Of a DNA stretch of 64,000 nt, positions 29,601 to 45,100 are shown one piece after another. The notes below the pieces were generated by a model. It saw only the letters and a list, made by a program, of their open reading frames with translations. It was not told the DNA's origin and searched no databases. The position numbers were made by a program, and so were the translations under genes. The stretch comes from Piliocolobus tephrosceles. Taxonomy: Eukaryota > Chordata > Mammalia > Primates > Cercopithecidae. The DNA lies in assembly GCF_002776525.5 (NCBI RefSeq), contig NC_045452.1, positions 27,244,636 to 27,308,635 of the forward strand, read 5' to 3'. Position 1 is the first letter of the stretch. Every line of letters starts with the position of its first letter.

Positions 29601-32600
29601 ATATTTTGCCCTGGAGAAGTGTACACAAAGATACAAATAAAAACATACTGTGGCAATTTTTAAAGTTAAGAAGAAAACAGATGAGAAAAGACACTTACTG
29701 AACTTTACTAATAAAATATCTAGTTTATGAAGAGACCCCAAACAATAAACAAAGCACAAATTTAAAATCCATTTTACTAAGGCCCAAAGCAATTCTAGGC
29801 AATAAATTATTGATTTAGTCTTATATCAATATCTGAGTTGGTTCCAATTTTTCCTGTTATACACAATGATTCAGTGAATAAAGCTTGTACACACATCATT
29901 GCATACACATGTAAGTTAATCTACATGCTAAGTTCCTCAAAGGTACAAGTGAGAGAACTGCCCTTCACAGAACTGGTATAAATTTAAGTTCCCACAACAG
30001 TGAACAGAAGAATCTCTTTCCCCATAAAGTGTTACTAAACATTTTGATGTTGGTCAATCTGACAGGTGAAAATAGTACCTCAGTGTAATTTTAATGGGTA
30101 TTTTCCATATGAGTGAGGTTGCATTTCCATGTTTAAGAATCATTATAGGCCAGGTGCGGTGGCTCAAGCCTGTAATCCCAGCACTTTGGGAGGCCGAGAT
30201 GGGTGGATCACGAGGTCAGGAGATCGAGACCATCCTGGCTAACCTGGTGAAACCCCGTCTCTACTAAAAAATACAAAAAACTAGCCGGGCGTGGTGGCGG
30301 GAGCCTGTAGTCCCAGCTACTCCGGAGGCTGAGGCAGGAGAATGGCGTAAACCCGGGAGGCGGAGCTTGCAGTGAGCCAAGATCGCGCCACTGCACTCCA
30401 GCCTGGGCGACAGAGCGAGACTCCGTCTCAAAAAAAAAAAAAAACAATCATTATATTTCTTTTTATGAAAACAAGTTTGTTCATATCCCTTGCCCATTTT
30501 CCCACTATATTATTGTTCTTTTCCACAGTGATTTGTAAGAACATCTGCTCTTCACTATGAGCTACAAATATTTTCCCCAGTTTGCCATTTTTCTTTTGAT
30601 TTTTCTTATGATAGTCTTTGCCATGCAGAAACTCTTTGTTAGGTGAATTCATTCATCTTTTATAGCTTTTGGGTTTTTTTTGTCATATTGGAAAAGCCTT
30701 CCTGTCTCTGAGATTAAGAAAAAATTTCCCAGGCCAGGAGTGGTGGCTCATGCCTGTAATCCCATCACTTTGGGAGGCCAAGGCAGGCGGATCATTTGAG
30801 GTCAGGAGTTTGAGACCAGCCTGGCCAACGTGGTGAAACCCCATCTCTACTGAAAATACAAAAATTAGCCAGGTATGGTGGTGGGCGCCTGTAATCCCAG
30901 TTACTTGGGAGGCTGAGGCATGAGAATCGCTTCAGCCTGGGAGACAGAGGTTGCAGTAAGCAGAGATCGCACCACTGCACTCCAGCCTGGGTGACAGAGC
31001 AAGACTCCATTTCAAAAACAAAAAAGAAAAGAAAAGAAAACATTTTCCATGGTTTCTCTTAGAAATTTTATGGTTTTACTTTTTATATTAACATTTCTAA
31101 CTCATCTGGAATTTATCCTGATACAAGGAATGAGGTTTAGATTAACTATATTTTATTCCAGGTGGTACCCAGCAAAGTGGTACCCTGTACTTTATTTGCT
31201 ATTGTTTAATATGTGCAATTTTGGAAAAAATAGTATTTTCACAAATTTTCCAGCTACTTACTGACATTTTTCTGGGTCTGTTTTTTGCTTCACCATATTA
31301 AAAGGGCACAGTACAAATAGATCTTTCTATAATATATGTTTTAGAGTAACAACCAACCAGTCTACAGAAGAAGAAAATAAATAATTGTATCTCTGGTTAA
31401 GGGAAACAGATAGAAAAATTACATATATGTAAAGAGATTCAGGATTTTTAACTTTTGGTACATAAATTTTTAAACTATGTAAAAACTGAGTTATCACTAA
31501 AATATGATGACCAAACTATAGCTAGCAGAATTGATGTAATTCATCTTTGTAGTTTATAGATACTGTATGTAGTTTATATATACTATAGTTTACAAGTAAA
31601 CCAAAATATTTAATACTACTTGCAATGTTTGACTAAAGAAAATTCTAAAACATGGTATCGAGTATATAGAAAACCAAAAGCACAAATTGCAGATGATTCA
31701 CCAGGTGATATCTGGGAAAATGTGACATCTATCCAACGGTTTGACCCAATCTAAAACAGAGAAAATTCTTCCAAAGTTCCTGAGATATAGTTAAGATACA
31801 AATAAGATACACCTGATTAAAATTTTGAACTACTGATAAAAATAAGATACAACCTAAAGGGGTAAAGATGTTATTGTGAACAATATAGAAACCATAAATA
31901 TTTGTTATATGAAGGAATAAGCAATCATATCTTCATGTGACTTCTTTGACTACACAAATCTTCAAACATCAATTCTATGAAATATATAAATATAAAAAGT
32001 CAATGTTAGTGTAGTTAATTAGGCAGCAAAATAAGGAAAACAATAACTACACTAGCTTAAATTTAACATGTAGAATTCAATGACAGTGATTACATTATGC
32101 TTAAGATTATTGATCAGACACACCAAAATGTATGAAAAATTAATCATATTACGTAAGTCAATAAATTTAACACTGGAAATCTTCATGTCTCATTAAGAAG
32201 TGCCTGTTTGTGTTAATTTGCAATTCTGGACATTCCAGATTAAATGTGTTAATTGACTAGTAAGTAATAAAATTACTACCAGTTTTTGAGAGCTATTTGC
32301 CAGGCACTATAATAGCATTTTTCATGTTATTACTTAATTTAATTCTCATAACCCTAGAAAACAGGTAATATTATTTCCCCAATTTTAGATGAGAAAACTA
32401 AAACTAGAGGTTTACAAACTTCCCTAAAGTCACATAATTAGTTACTAAGTAGCATCACTGGTCTTACTTTATAGCTTACATACCCTTAAGTATTATGTTA
32501 TACTTCATCGTAAATGTAGTTTTTTAAAAAAAACTACATCAGATTATTTGAGTTTAACATTGCTCAACTAAATACAAATATAACTAAATACTCGCTATTC

Positions 32601-34597
32601 AACTGAGAGTAAAATAGTACCTACTTTTAAGACCAAAATTATTCCCTCAAGATACCTGTATTTAGTAATCTCATTTCAATTGTATTTTCTAGAAATTCAA
32701 ATATGTTAAACCTTGAATATGCAAAAGGACAGTTAGTATCTCCACTAGAGTATGGAAGAATTAGCCCACAGTGTAAAATAAATACCCAAAATCTTTCCTG
32801 GTATTCAAAACCACAGGTACTATATCCAGCGTTCCATGTAAGGTTAAACAACAACAACAACTAACTGCTTTAGGATATTATTAAAATAAATCTAATGTCC
32901 GAAATATAATTTATGATGTTGAGAAATGCTATAAGGGTTTTTTTTCTAAATTCAACAGAAAATTATAAAAACCACTGAGGCCATAACCACCTTAGGTTCT
33001 ATGTTGGCTCTCTTTAGAAAAAAGAACATATAAAACGCATATATAAATATTTGTGTTTGTGTATGTTAGTCATATAAATACTACTTCAACTTATCCAAAG
33101 ATGTGATCCAAGCCTCTTTTCTTACTTTCCGTCTTTCAGGTCCACCGAATGCAATATGCCTTGCTTCTTCCACAGTCTCACAAACAAGACCATTTCCACA
33201 CACAAACTGAATCACTTTCTTCAGCTGAGGAAACTGAGTCTTTATGACATCAATCACCATTTTACAGCCTTTAAGCTCCCTTAATCTTTCGTTGATTGGC
33301 TTGATCTAAAGGGTTTTAAAATATTTAACATGTTAGATACGCTGAAATAAAAACCAAATGTTCATTATATTCTTTCTCACAAAACATGTATACGCATGAC
33401 AGCAAAAGATTAACAGTATGTACCCAGCTGGGCATGATGCTCACGCCTGTAATCCCAGAATTTTGGGAAGCCGAGGTGGGCAGATCACTTGAGGTCAGGA
33501 GTTTGAGACCAGCCTGGCCAACATGGTGAAACCCTGCCTCTACTAAAAATACAGAAAAATTAGCCAGGCATGGTGGCACATGCCTGTAATCCCAGCTACT
33601 CAGGAGGCTGAGGCAGGAGACTTGCTTGAGCTTGGGAGTTGGTAGTTGTAGTGAGCTGAGATAGCACTACTGCACTCCAGCCTAGGCGACAGAGTGAGAC
33701 TCCATCTCAAAAAAAAAAAAAACAAGACAAAAAACAAAACAAAACAAAAAAACAGTATGTAATTACACACCATAAAAGACTGATAAGAACATGATGAGGC
33801 CGGGCGCGGTGGCTCAAGCCTGTAATCCCAGCACTTTGGGAGGCCGAGACGGGCGGATCACGAGGTCAGGAGATCGAGACCATCCTGGCTAACACAGTGA
33901 AACCCCGTCTCTACTAAAAAAAAAAATACAAAAACTAGCCGGGCAAGGTGGCAGGTGCCTGTAGGAGAATGGCGTAAACCCAGGAGGCGGAGCTGGCAGT
34001 GAGCCGAGATCCAGCCACTGCACTCCAGCCTGGGCGACAGAGCGAGACTCCATCTCAAAAAAAAAAAAGAACATGATGAACTACATCCCACCATGAATTT
34101 TGGTAATATTTTTTAAAAACAAAAACTTCATCAAAAGCCAGAAGACGTAATTTCCAGTTTCAACTCTGTCACTAACTAGTCAGGATAAAACAATGCATAG
34201 GAAGTGTTCCACAAGACACTTTCAAAATCATAAAATCTAGTGGAAAATAATGCCCATTTAGGTATGTGTCAAGAGAGCAGCAAAACACTATGGAATTTTA
34301 AAAAACCGCTTTTGGGCCAGGCGTGTAGCTTACGCCTGTAATCGCAGCACTTTGGGAGGCTGAGGCAGGTGGATCACCTGAGCTCAGGAGTTCAAGACCA
34401 GCCCAGCCAACATGGTAAAATCCTGCCTCTACTAAAAACACAAAAATTAACTGGGTGTGGTGGCAGGCGCCTGTAATCCCAGCTACTCAGGAGGCTGAGA
34501 CAGGAGAATTGCTTGAACCCGGGAGGTAGAGGTTGCAGTGATCAAAGATTGCGCCATTACACTCTAGACTGGGCAACAAAGAGTGAGACTCTGTCTC

Positions 34598-34629
<32 letters not shown>

Positions 34630-37600
34630 AACACAAAACACTTGCGACTTAAATGATCAGGAAAGCCTTCAGACCTTCTTAGTCATGACTTTTAGGTTGG
34701 GTTTACAACAGATCACAAAACTGTCTACAATGTATTACCAAAATCCAGCAAGTATGATCTCACTTTTTAATAAAACAAACAAAACAAAGAAGAAAACGTA
34801 TATACAACCAAAATGTGTGTGTGTGCGTGTGTGTATATACACTTGGGAATATATAGTTATATAAATTGAGTGTATGGAAGCAATCTAAAGTTGTTACTAT
34901 TAAGGAATCAGGCATTATGAAGGGGTAGGAGTATTCCCTTTATATTTGATACACTTCTGTATAAGATTTTTTAAAAAATGAGTTTGTATTGAAAAGAATC
35001 TCAAGTGAGAAATAAGTAAAACAGGATTCTAACAGGCAGATGAGTTGGGGTAAAGAATTTCAGTGAGCAGAAGGGAACAACAGTGTGGAGGTCTGGACCA
35101 TGAGTAGCACCAGCCAGTATTTGCTGAGCCCCTCCTCTGTGCAGATCTTATGCCAAGTGCTTTACATGTAACAACTCCTTGTAGTAATCCAATAAGGTAA
35201 GAACTAATTCTTCCATGTCCACACATGGAAAACTGATACTCAGAAAAATTAAGAATAGGCCAGGCGCGGTGGCTCACACCTGTAATCAAAGCACTTTGGG
35301 AGGCTGAGGCGGGTGGATCACCTGAGGTCGGGACCAGCCTGACCAACATGCAGAAACCCCGCCTCTACTAAAAATACAAAAAAAAAAAAGAAAAAGCCGG
35401 GTGTGGTGGCACATACCTGTAATCCCAGCTACCCGGGAGGCTGAGGCAGGAGAATTGCTTGAACCCAGGAGGCAGAGGCTGCAGTGAACCAAGATCACAC
35501 CACTGCACTCCAGATTGGGCGAAAGAGCAAGTCTCCGTCTCAAAAAAAAAAAAAAAAAAAGAAAGAAAGAAAAAAGAAAAATTAAGAATAAATTAGTAAG
35601 AGCTAATTAGAAGTAGGGCTGAGATTCAAACTCAGAGCAGTCTAGCTCTAAGGCATGTGCTTTTAACTACTATGAAGACTGCCTGCAATTCAGGGTCTTG
35701 ACTGGTGAACCAAAGAGAACATTTTCTTGAGTAGTCAATGAATAATCACTGAAGGATATCAATCATGATATGACAGAGTTCCTGCTTCACGAATTTAGAC
35801 TCAGGATATGTCAAGGTATCTCAACACATACCTCAAGGCTCAAAATTTAGCCTCTTCCACAAAGAGCTAACACACTGGGTCAAATATTTACAATTAAGAC
35901 TGAATTGGCATTTCACCAACAGACCATACATCTTATCCATTTCCTATACTTTGCTATATAGGACAAAATACATTGCTGGCTAATAGGTAGAGTGGTGCAC
36001 TGCTAGTGCAATGAAATCAAAGGTAGAATTCTGTAAAAACTAGATAAGGAAGAAATGATACGATGTCAAGAAAGAGAATAGCCAGTTGATATTATTCTTT
36101 GCTTGCCAATATATTTAACACCAGCTATTTAAATGATTGCCTAACTGACATACAAGCTACAATTTTTTTCAATCACTATCATAGTTTTAGGCAATAAGAT
36201 CATTCTTTAAAAGACAAGATTTTTATCACTATAAATACCAGGCATTACAAAGTTCTTACATCAAGGTAATCTAGAGCGAGGAATGTCTCAGGTTCAGCTC
36301 TTTCCTCTTTCAGAAATCGAATACAATCTTTTGCTACCTTTTCAGAGGCTACAACAATGGCAATAATGTACCGGCCAAAAAGTTTAGTAACAGCCAGCTG
36401 GTATTTCTTATGAATAGGATGACACAGGTCAAGTAGTCTTCCAAACTTAGCAGGTTTTGAAAAAGGAGAGAAAAATAGATATATTAGACTGAAATATATA
36501 ATTCATTGTTTTCTAATGTAACAAAGTAGCACAGACAAAAACTAATTTTACAAAATTACATACATCATAATTAATAGAGTTTTATTCAAACAGACCTAAG
36601 TTTCATTATGCAATGTCCATCTAGCTATGTAACACTTCATTTAAAAAAAGAGTAATAGTGACTAGCCTTACCAAAATATTAAAATAGTTTCTAAAACTAC
36701 ATGATTAAATACTAATTTATTGCCTTATCTATTAAACAAGAATCTATAAGGGACCTGCTATTGCAGGTACTGAGCTAGGCGTTGGATAAAACATTAATGA
36801 ACAAAGTAGATACCTTCTGACCTCACAGAATTTTCACTCTAGTGAGGAAGATATAAATAATCAATAATCACACGTATGTACAAAATGGAGCTAGACACTG
36901 ACAAAGTAGAGAGTGCTCTGAGAATATTTAACAGGGACCAGGTTGGCATAAGAAGTCTAGGAAGGATTTCCAGCTGGGCGCGGTGGCTCACACCTGTAAT
37001 ACCAGTACTTTAGGAGGCTGAGGCAAGCAGCTCATGGGGTCAAGAGATCGGGACCATCCTGGTCAATGTGGTGAAACCCTGCCTCTACTACAAATACAAA
37101 AATTAGTTGCGCGTGGTGGTGCGCGCCTGTAGTTCCAGCTGCTCGGGAGGCTGAGGCAGGAGAATCACTTGAACCCAGGAGGCGGAGGTTGTGGTGAGCC
37201 GAGATCACGCCACTGCCTCCAGCCTGGCAACAGAGCAAGACTCTATCTCAAAAATAAATAAATAAAAAAGAAAAAAGAAAAGTCGAGGAAGGATTTCCAT
37301 GAAGTGTTACTTGATCTGAGACCTGAAGAATGGTCAAGAATGTATTAGATTGAAGTTCAAAAACTTAACTAGAAAATGTCTGGATGTCAAGCATCATGTA
37401 TCAGTGGTCTCTAGAATATCTGAAGGTTTAATTTTCTGTCTTTGGACTCCTTCCTCCATTTGTTAGGTTCTACTTCAAGAATACCATTTTCCTGTGATAA
37501 AACATCACTGTCTTTGCTCTGTTTAAATATCTTTGACTTTTTCTTCTCCATTAATTTGTGATTATCTCAAGCCTTTCTTCAGGGTCAATAATTTGATTTT

Positions 37601-39083
37601 CAGTTGCGTAATCTATTAATATTTGCTACTTTTTTTTGTTTTTTTTTAAAGAGATGAGGTCTTGCTATGTTGCCCAGGATGGTCTCAAACTCCTAGGTTC
37701 AAGCTATCCTCCTGCCTCAGCCTCCGAGTAGCTGAAACTAGGTGCACACCATCACGCCTGGCAGCTACTTCTAATTTATTAACATTTCCTGCTATTAATG
37801 CTTCTAATTTGTTAATTTGTCTATGTTACTTATTACTTACATGCTAACTATAATTATTCAGTAATAATGCCTATTCTTGATTTGTTTTCACAGCTTACAT
37901 TTTCCTTTTTATCTTATTGTTTTACCTCATATTTGAATCTAGTTTCATAAATTCAATTTCTTATTAAATTGCCCATAGTGCAAAACATTTACAGGGGATT
38001 TTGTTCTGTAACCTTCTAGACTGGGCTCTTTAACTTCTAAATGTTTTTAAATAGTTTCTTCCTCTTTGTTATTATATGTACCTATAGCTGCCACAGTGAT
38101 TTTTTTTCACTTTGCTTATGTTTAATGTGAGTAGCTCTGTTCAGATCTTTGATTTGCTATGGTAGATAATTTTCTTAATTCCTTTTCTCACAGAACTGAG
38201 ACAATTACCACCTCTGAGCAACAGTTGATAGAGTAAGTATTTCCTATTCTGTTTGCTTTCTTGTAAGGGATTGGATGGTAGGGGCAAGTGAGAACTCACC
38301 TAAGACTTTTTAAGAACACACTTCATTTAAGTACCTGAATTGTCTCTCATTGGAGTTTTTAATTAATATCCCATACCAAGTTCTTCTACCTTGAGGGAGG
38401 AGGACAAATCCCATCTAGAAAACAGGGCTTCAAAATGGCCTCCCAATTTTAAAGCCCTAGTGAGACCTAGGGTCTTCACTCTCATTAGAGAGCATATAAG
38501 CTTCACGTTCCCCAATTCACCAGTGTTTTTTTGTTGTTTTTTTGTTTTGTTTTGTTTTTTGTTTTTTTGAAACAGAGTCTCACTCTGTCACCCAGGCTGG
38601 AGCACAATGGTGCAATCTCAGCTCACTGCAACCTCTGCCTCCCGGGTTCAAGCAATTCTCCTGCCTCAGCCTCCCAAGTAGCTGGGATTACAGGCGTGCA
38701 CCACCACACTCCGCTAAATTTTTTGTATTTTTAGTAGAGACAGTGTCTCACCATGTTGGCCAGGCTGGTTTCAAACCCCTGACCTCAAGTGATCCATCCA
38801 CTTTGGCCTCCCAAAGTGCTGGGATTATAGGAACCCAGTTCACTAGTTTTTAAATCTAACTCTCTCCAGTTAGAAGAGGAAAAGGAAACAAATACATGTG
38901 AGTTTGCTTCTTGCTAGATCAAGGAATACTAGGTGAGAATTCTCAGGAATTAGTCAATTCATCAGTTCAGCTTCTGTGGAGTTGAGAAAAAGCAATGCTA
39001 TACTTCAATATTTTTTTTAAAATCCTAGATTATCACCATTTTCTAAAGTTTATGGCATCAGGTAGATTTTTTTTTTAATTAGT

Positions 39084-39114
<31 letters not shown>

Positions 39115-42100
39115 GTGTGTGTTTTACTAGCTTTTGTCATTTGGATAGGAATTGGGGGATCCAGATTTTGTGACCTAGACTTACTCCTGCATTATTATCT
39201 GGAAGTCAAAACCAACATTTAAGAGTCACAAAGTCAAAACAGACACTATAAAGGAGATGAAGATGGGTGGCCAGAGAGATAGGAGGAAAACCATGGAAGT
39301 GTGGATATGGAGGCCAATGGTAGATGTTTCCTTTTTTTGGGAGACAGTCTCACTCTGTCACCCAGGCTGGAGTGCAATGGTGTGATCTCAGCTCACTGCA
39401 ACCTCTGCCTCCTGTGTTCAAGCGGTTCTCCTGCCTCACCCTCCAGAGTAGCTGGTATTACAGGCGGCTGCCACAAAGTGCGGCTACTTTTTGCATTTTT
39501 AGTAGAGACAGGGTTTCACCATGTTGGCCAGGCTGGTTTCAAACTCCTGACCTTAGCTGATCCACCTGCCTCAGCCTCTCAGAGTACTGGGATTACAGAC
39601 ATGAGCCACTGCCCTGGTCAGTAGGTGTTTCAAAATAGAGCAGTGGTTACTAGTTTCAAATGCTGAAAATAGGCCATATCATAAAATAAGGACTGCACAG
39701 TATACACTGATGTTAGTGACAAGAGGGTCAGATGCCACCTCAATACAAAAGGAAATAATCTTGTGATGCTGACACCCCAAGCAACAAGTGATACTGTATT
39801 TTGGCTAATGAAATACACTAGCAATACCGGATGCACAGTCATACTCAGAGAATAAAAATATGCCCATCATGTCTGCTGAAAAAATATTTCAAAAACAAAT
39901 AAAATCATGAAAAACATGAGGTTCAAGGCTATGTGTCTGGGGGGCTCAGGTTACTTCACAGCATCTAAGTCCTTTTGGGGATACTGGCCACAATTTGAAC
40001 TTTCTGAGTACTACGTTCATGTCATGCTTCTCCCCAATAATTACCTACCTACAGCTACTACCGGAAGTTTTACCCTAATCATTTACTGTTACATTTTAAA
40101 TATAAAGAGTCAAACCCAAAATTTAAAGATGTCTAAAATAATATTGCTTTGTAATAATGGTAATATTTCTAATCCCAAATGAGAAGATACTGTTGTAAGC
40201 AAACAGCAAAGCTTAGTTTTTTTGTTTAAATTAACTATTCATTCTCATTACCACAGAATCTGGGTACAGTCTTTTAAGATGTTCCAGAACCTCTGCTCTC
40301 TTTTGCTGACGTTTTCCCTCATGGGTATCAATCCCAGCATTCTGCAATTCACTTCTAATAAGATTCAATTCTTCATTAACTTCAGATATTCTTGATTTTG
40401 TTTTTTCAATTTCATCCACTAGGGTTTCCTCTTGCTGTTTTTTCTCTTTCAAGCAATCCCTACAAAATAACAACAAATTATATAGCAAAATGATAAACCA
40501 AAATTTAGGAATTACCAGGTACAACATACTCTTGTCTGTCATTGCAGGGGAATAGAGCAGTGCTCTATCAATTTTTAAAGGGTAAAAAATGCAATAAACC
40601 TGACACCAAACATGGGCAAAAAAGATTTTGCTCATTCTTCGTTGATTTGAAAATTGTGGCTGGGCCAGGTGGCTCACTCCTGTAATCTCAGTACTTTGAG
40701 AGGCTGAGTGGGTGGATGGCTTGAGTCCAGGAATTTGAGACCAGCCTGGCAACATGGCAAAACCCTGTCTCTACAAAATACAAAAAAATTAGCCAGGTGT
40801 GGTGGAACACACCTGTAGTACCAGCTATTCAGGGGGCTGAGGCAGATGGATCACTTGAGCCTGGGGGTGGGTGTAAGTTGCAGTCAGCCATGATCACGCC
40901 ACTGCACTCCAGTCTGGGCGAGAGTGAGACTCTGTCTCAAAAAAAAGAAAGAAATACATAAATAAGAAAGCTGGAAAGGGTGCAGTGGCTCACACCTGTA
41001 ATCCCAGCACTTTGGGAGTCCAAAGAGGGTAGATTGCTTGAGTCCAGGAGTTCAAGACCAGCCTGGCCAACATGGTGAAACTCCATCTTTACCAGAAATA
41101 CAAAAAATTAGCTGGGTGTGATGGCATGCGCCTGTAGTCTCAGCTACAGGCTGAGGTAGGAGAGTCATGTGAGCCCCGGAAGTTGAGGCTACAGTGAACC
41201 ATGATTGTGCCACTGCACTCCAGCCTGGGCGATGGGAGTGAGATCCTCTCTCAAAAAAAAAGAAAAGAAAACAGCTGCAAGAAATTTTTTTTTACTCTAC
41301 CTACATGCATGTCTTTGTATACTCCTCTAACTTCTCTATTCGTTTTTTATGATCTTCTATTTGTTCTTTTATTTGTTTTAGATTTCCCTAAAAGAGGAAA
41401 TGAAGTCTAAAATCAATTACAGCAATTCCAAACCAACAAAATTACATGCCTAGAACTTACTATAATATTATAAGCTGTTATAAATTTGAAAGATGTCAAA
41501 TATAATTATATGAAAACATATCAAAGCAAATTACAGATCAGAGTTCAACTCCTGACTCTTACCATTTGCTAGATATTTGATCTCTAGCGATTTCTCTCTG
41601 TAACTTAAAACTTCAAGGAGATTATTTTCAAATATCTATATAGTTCTTATCCCTAACTAATTCACTCAACAAATATATTAGGTTGGTGCAAAAGTACTGC
41701 AACTACTTTTGCAACAACCTAAATATATTCACTGGCTACCACATGATAGGAACTAGAGGTACAGAAACAAGCAGGAAAGAGTCCCTGCCCTCAAAGAACT
41801 AATGCCTAGTAGGAGAAACAGACAATTAAATGAGTAATTATACAGTAGAGTGGTATTGTGTTATAATAATATAGGAACCTATAGGGCAACTAATAGGCTT
41901 GCGGGTGAGGATTTCACAAAAGTTTTGTTCTATTCACTTTATCATTAAATCCAACTGGAGACTACTACAAGTCTTTTCCACCTGTCTGCAACTACGTATA
42001 TTCTTCTTACTGTTTTTTTGTATCCAAAAGACAACAGCAATTCAACCAACACTTATTGACATCTACTAAGTGCAAGGTTTACAATGGACACAATTAGAAT

Positions 42101-45100
42101 CCTGCCTTTAATAAGCTTCCAGTCTAGTAGAGAGGTACCAATTAATTGTTTTTTTATGCAATCTGATAAAAGCCCTTAGATATAGATTAAAAATTGGCCC
42201 AGCACGGTGGCTCAGGCCTGTAATCCCAGCACTGTGCGAGGCTGAAGCAGGCGGATCACCTGAGGTCAGGAGTTCAAGACCAGTTTGACCAACATGGAGA
42301 AACCCCGTCTTTACTAAAAATACAAAATTAGCCGGGCATGTTGGCGCATGCCTGTAATCCCAGCTACTCAGGAGGCTGAGACAGGAGAATCGCTTGAACC
42401 TGGGAGGTAGAGGTTGTAGTGAGCTGAGATGGCGTCATTGCACTCTAGTCTAGGCAACAAGACCGAAACTCCATATCAAATAATAATAATATTAATAGGT
42501 AGTTACATGAGGAAGAAATTATTTTTGGCTTTTTTAGGAGCTGGGATACAAAGAAAAGGAGGGACAGGGAAGGCTTTGCAGTGTTGGTAACTCTAGATTT
42601 TAACACGTAAAGATAAATAGATTATTCCAAGAAGAAATTAGCATGCACAAAGTCAAAAATGTGCAATGTGTATTTTCATAAATCAGCATATAATTTTATA
42701 ACATATCAATTATACAAATGTTTTAAAAGTAATTCCTGCTATGTTACCACCTTTGTTTTTCTCCTTGCACAAAATACCCTCTTCTACTCACAGAACTATC
42801 ATAGATTATGCCTTTTATATTTGTATCTTCATCTGCCAAATCATGAAATAAATGAAATGAGGCAGTATAGTATAAGGTTAAGGAGATTCATTCTGGAGAC
42901 AGGTACAATAAGGAAATAAAATTTCATTAAGATTAATTCTAAATCATTACTGTACAACCCAAGATACCTGAACTTCTCCATGCCTCCTCTTTTCAAACGC
43001 CAGTCTTTCTTCGTCTGTCTTCTGTTCCCATTGCAGTTTTTCCAGTTGTTGAGTCATCGTAGCTACTTTCTTTCTTACTTGTTCCTTAAGTTCTTTATAA
43101 CGATCCAGCTGCATAAACAGTATTGAAAAATTGCTAAGTCACCTTAATAATCATGACAGCAAATTCTTTGTATGAAATCCTGTACTAGAAGATAATTAAT
43201 CTTCCCAAAAGCTTTATATAAATTAAATCATAATCGACCACCTGCCCAGGGAAAATAATGTGAGCATGAAAGCTTCCTTTTAAAAAACTATTTATTATTT
43301 ATTTATATTTGAAACTGTTATTTATTTTTATTTTGCTCTGTTGCCCAGGCTGGAGTACAGTGGCACAATCATAGCTCACGGCAGCCTTGGCCTCCTGGAC
43401 TCAAGTGTTTATCTTATTATTCATAAGATAATTATTTTTTTCTCTCATAAACACCTAAAAGATACATGTGGCTTTGAGGAGACATGATCACTTAATTGAC
43501 AAGAAGGAAACTAATTACTTAAGGTGCTTTAAAATGTTCAGTGATGAATTAATCGCTAACTTATTATACAAGATTTAATTATAATCAGTAGACGGCAAAA
43601 ACACGTAATTGACAACCACATTTTTATCATTTATCTTTTATCAATTTCATGATAATCTTTTTTTTTTTTTTTTTGAGACGGAGTCTTGCTCTGTCGCCCA
43701 GGCTGGAGTGCAGTGGCACGATCTTGGCTCACTGCAAGCTCCACCTCCTGGGTTCACGCCATTCTCCTGCCTCAGCCTCCTGAGTAGCTGGGACTACAGG
43801 CGCCCGCCACCGCACCTGGCTAATTTTTTGTATTTTTAGTAGAGACGGGGTTTCACCGTGGTCTCGATCTCCTGACCTCGTGATCCGCCCGCCTCGGCCT
43901 CCCAAAGTGCTGGGATTACAGGCGTGAGCCACCGCGCCCGGCCTGATAATCTTATATCACAATTATATACAAAAATAATTATGACTATGGAAGTAGAAAA
44001 AATACATCATTTACTCTGGATTCTCCTTTCTCTTTTAAGATTTTTGGACGGAGACCTTAGTATAGAGGTTTTCATTGCTTTATTTTAAACAGCCTTTTAG
44101 GCCAGGCACAGTGGATCATGCCTGTAATCCCAGCACTTTGGGAAGCTGAGGCAAGAGGATCACTTGAGCCCAGGAGTTCAAGACCAGCCTGGGCAACACA
44201 GTGTGACCTCATCTCTACAAAAACTTTAAACATTAGCCAGGTGTGGTAGCATGCGCCTGTAGACAGGAGGATAGACTAAGCCCAGGAGTGACACTGTAGT
44301 GAACTATGAATGATAGCAGCAGGAGGCAGACAAATCCTAGGCAGACAGGGGTGGGCCCCCAGTGAAACTCAACCTTCAAGACAAAGACAGTTTAAAGCCT
44401 AGCTACAAGTCCTAGGTAAATCCCCAGACAAGATTGAGAACCTCTCTTCCTGTTTGGTGTGCTTACCTCTGATTGATCGCTACCCGTCACCTATTTTACA
44501 TACACCTACCCTTCCCTAATTGGCTTTTCACACTGTTGTACCCACTTTAGAGTGGTGCCTTTATTTTAGCCTTTTTCTGCATACTCACAAACCAGTCAGC
44601 ACACATTCCCCCATTGTGAGTCTATAAAAGCCCCAGATCCAGCTACACTGGGGGAGAAACCACCTGACTTCAGGTAGTGGACGACCTCTTGCATCCCCTC
44701 TCTGCTGAGAGCTGTTTCATTACTCAATAAAATTCTTCTTTGCCTTCCTCACTCTTTGATCGCCAGTGTAGCCTCATTCTTCTTAGACACAGGACAAGTA
44801 CTCAGGACCCACTGAACGTGGGTACAGAGAAGGCTGAAACACTGTGGCCTTCCGCCCTCTGCTGGCAGAGGGCAGCTGCCCCACATGACAGGAAGCAGTG
44901 GCGGGGCTGAGTCAGCCCTGGAGCTGAGGGCCAGAGTGGGCCAAGAGGCTGACAGAGCTGTTAACACGCAACCATCCTTCAGGCTGCAGACAGGACTAAA
45001 GAGCTGTACACTGTAACAACTCCTCTGGGGCTTTGGGGTCATGAGCACCCTTGCCTGGGTGCCACTGTGTTCCCCTCATCTGGACGCCAGAGCCCACTGT

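Noticed and set aside
40470..40755. Upstream part of the long minus-strand frame that runs into exon 9
   Set aside because: It is intron plus Alu sequence read through; the acceptor at 40460 and the conserved protein both fix the exon start at 40459.
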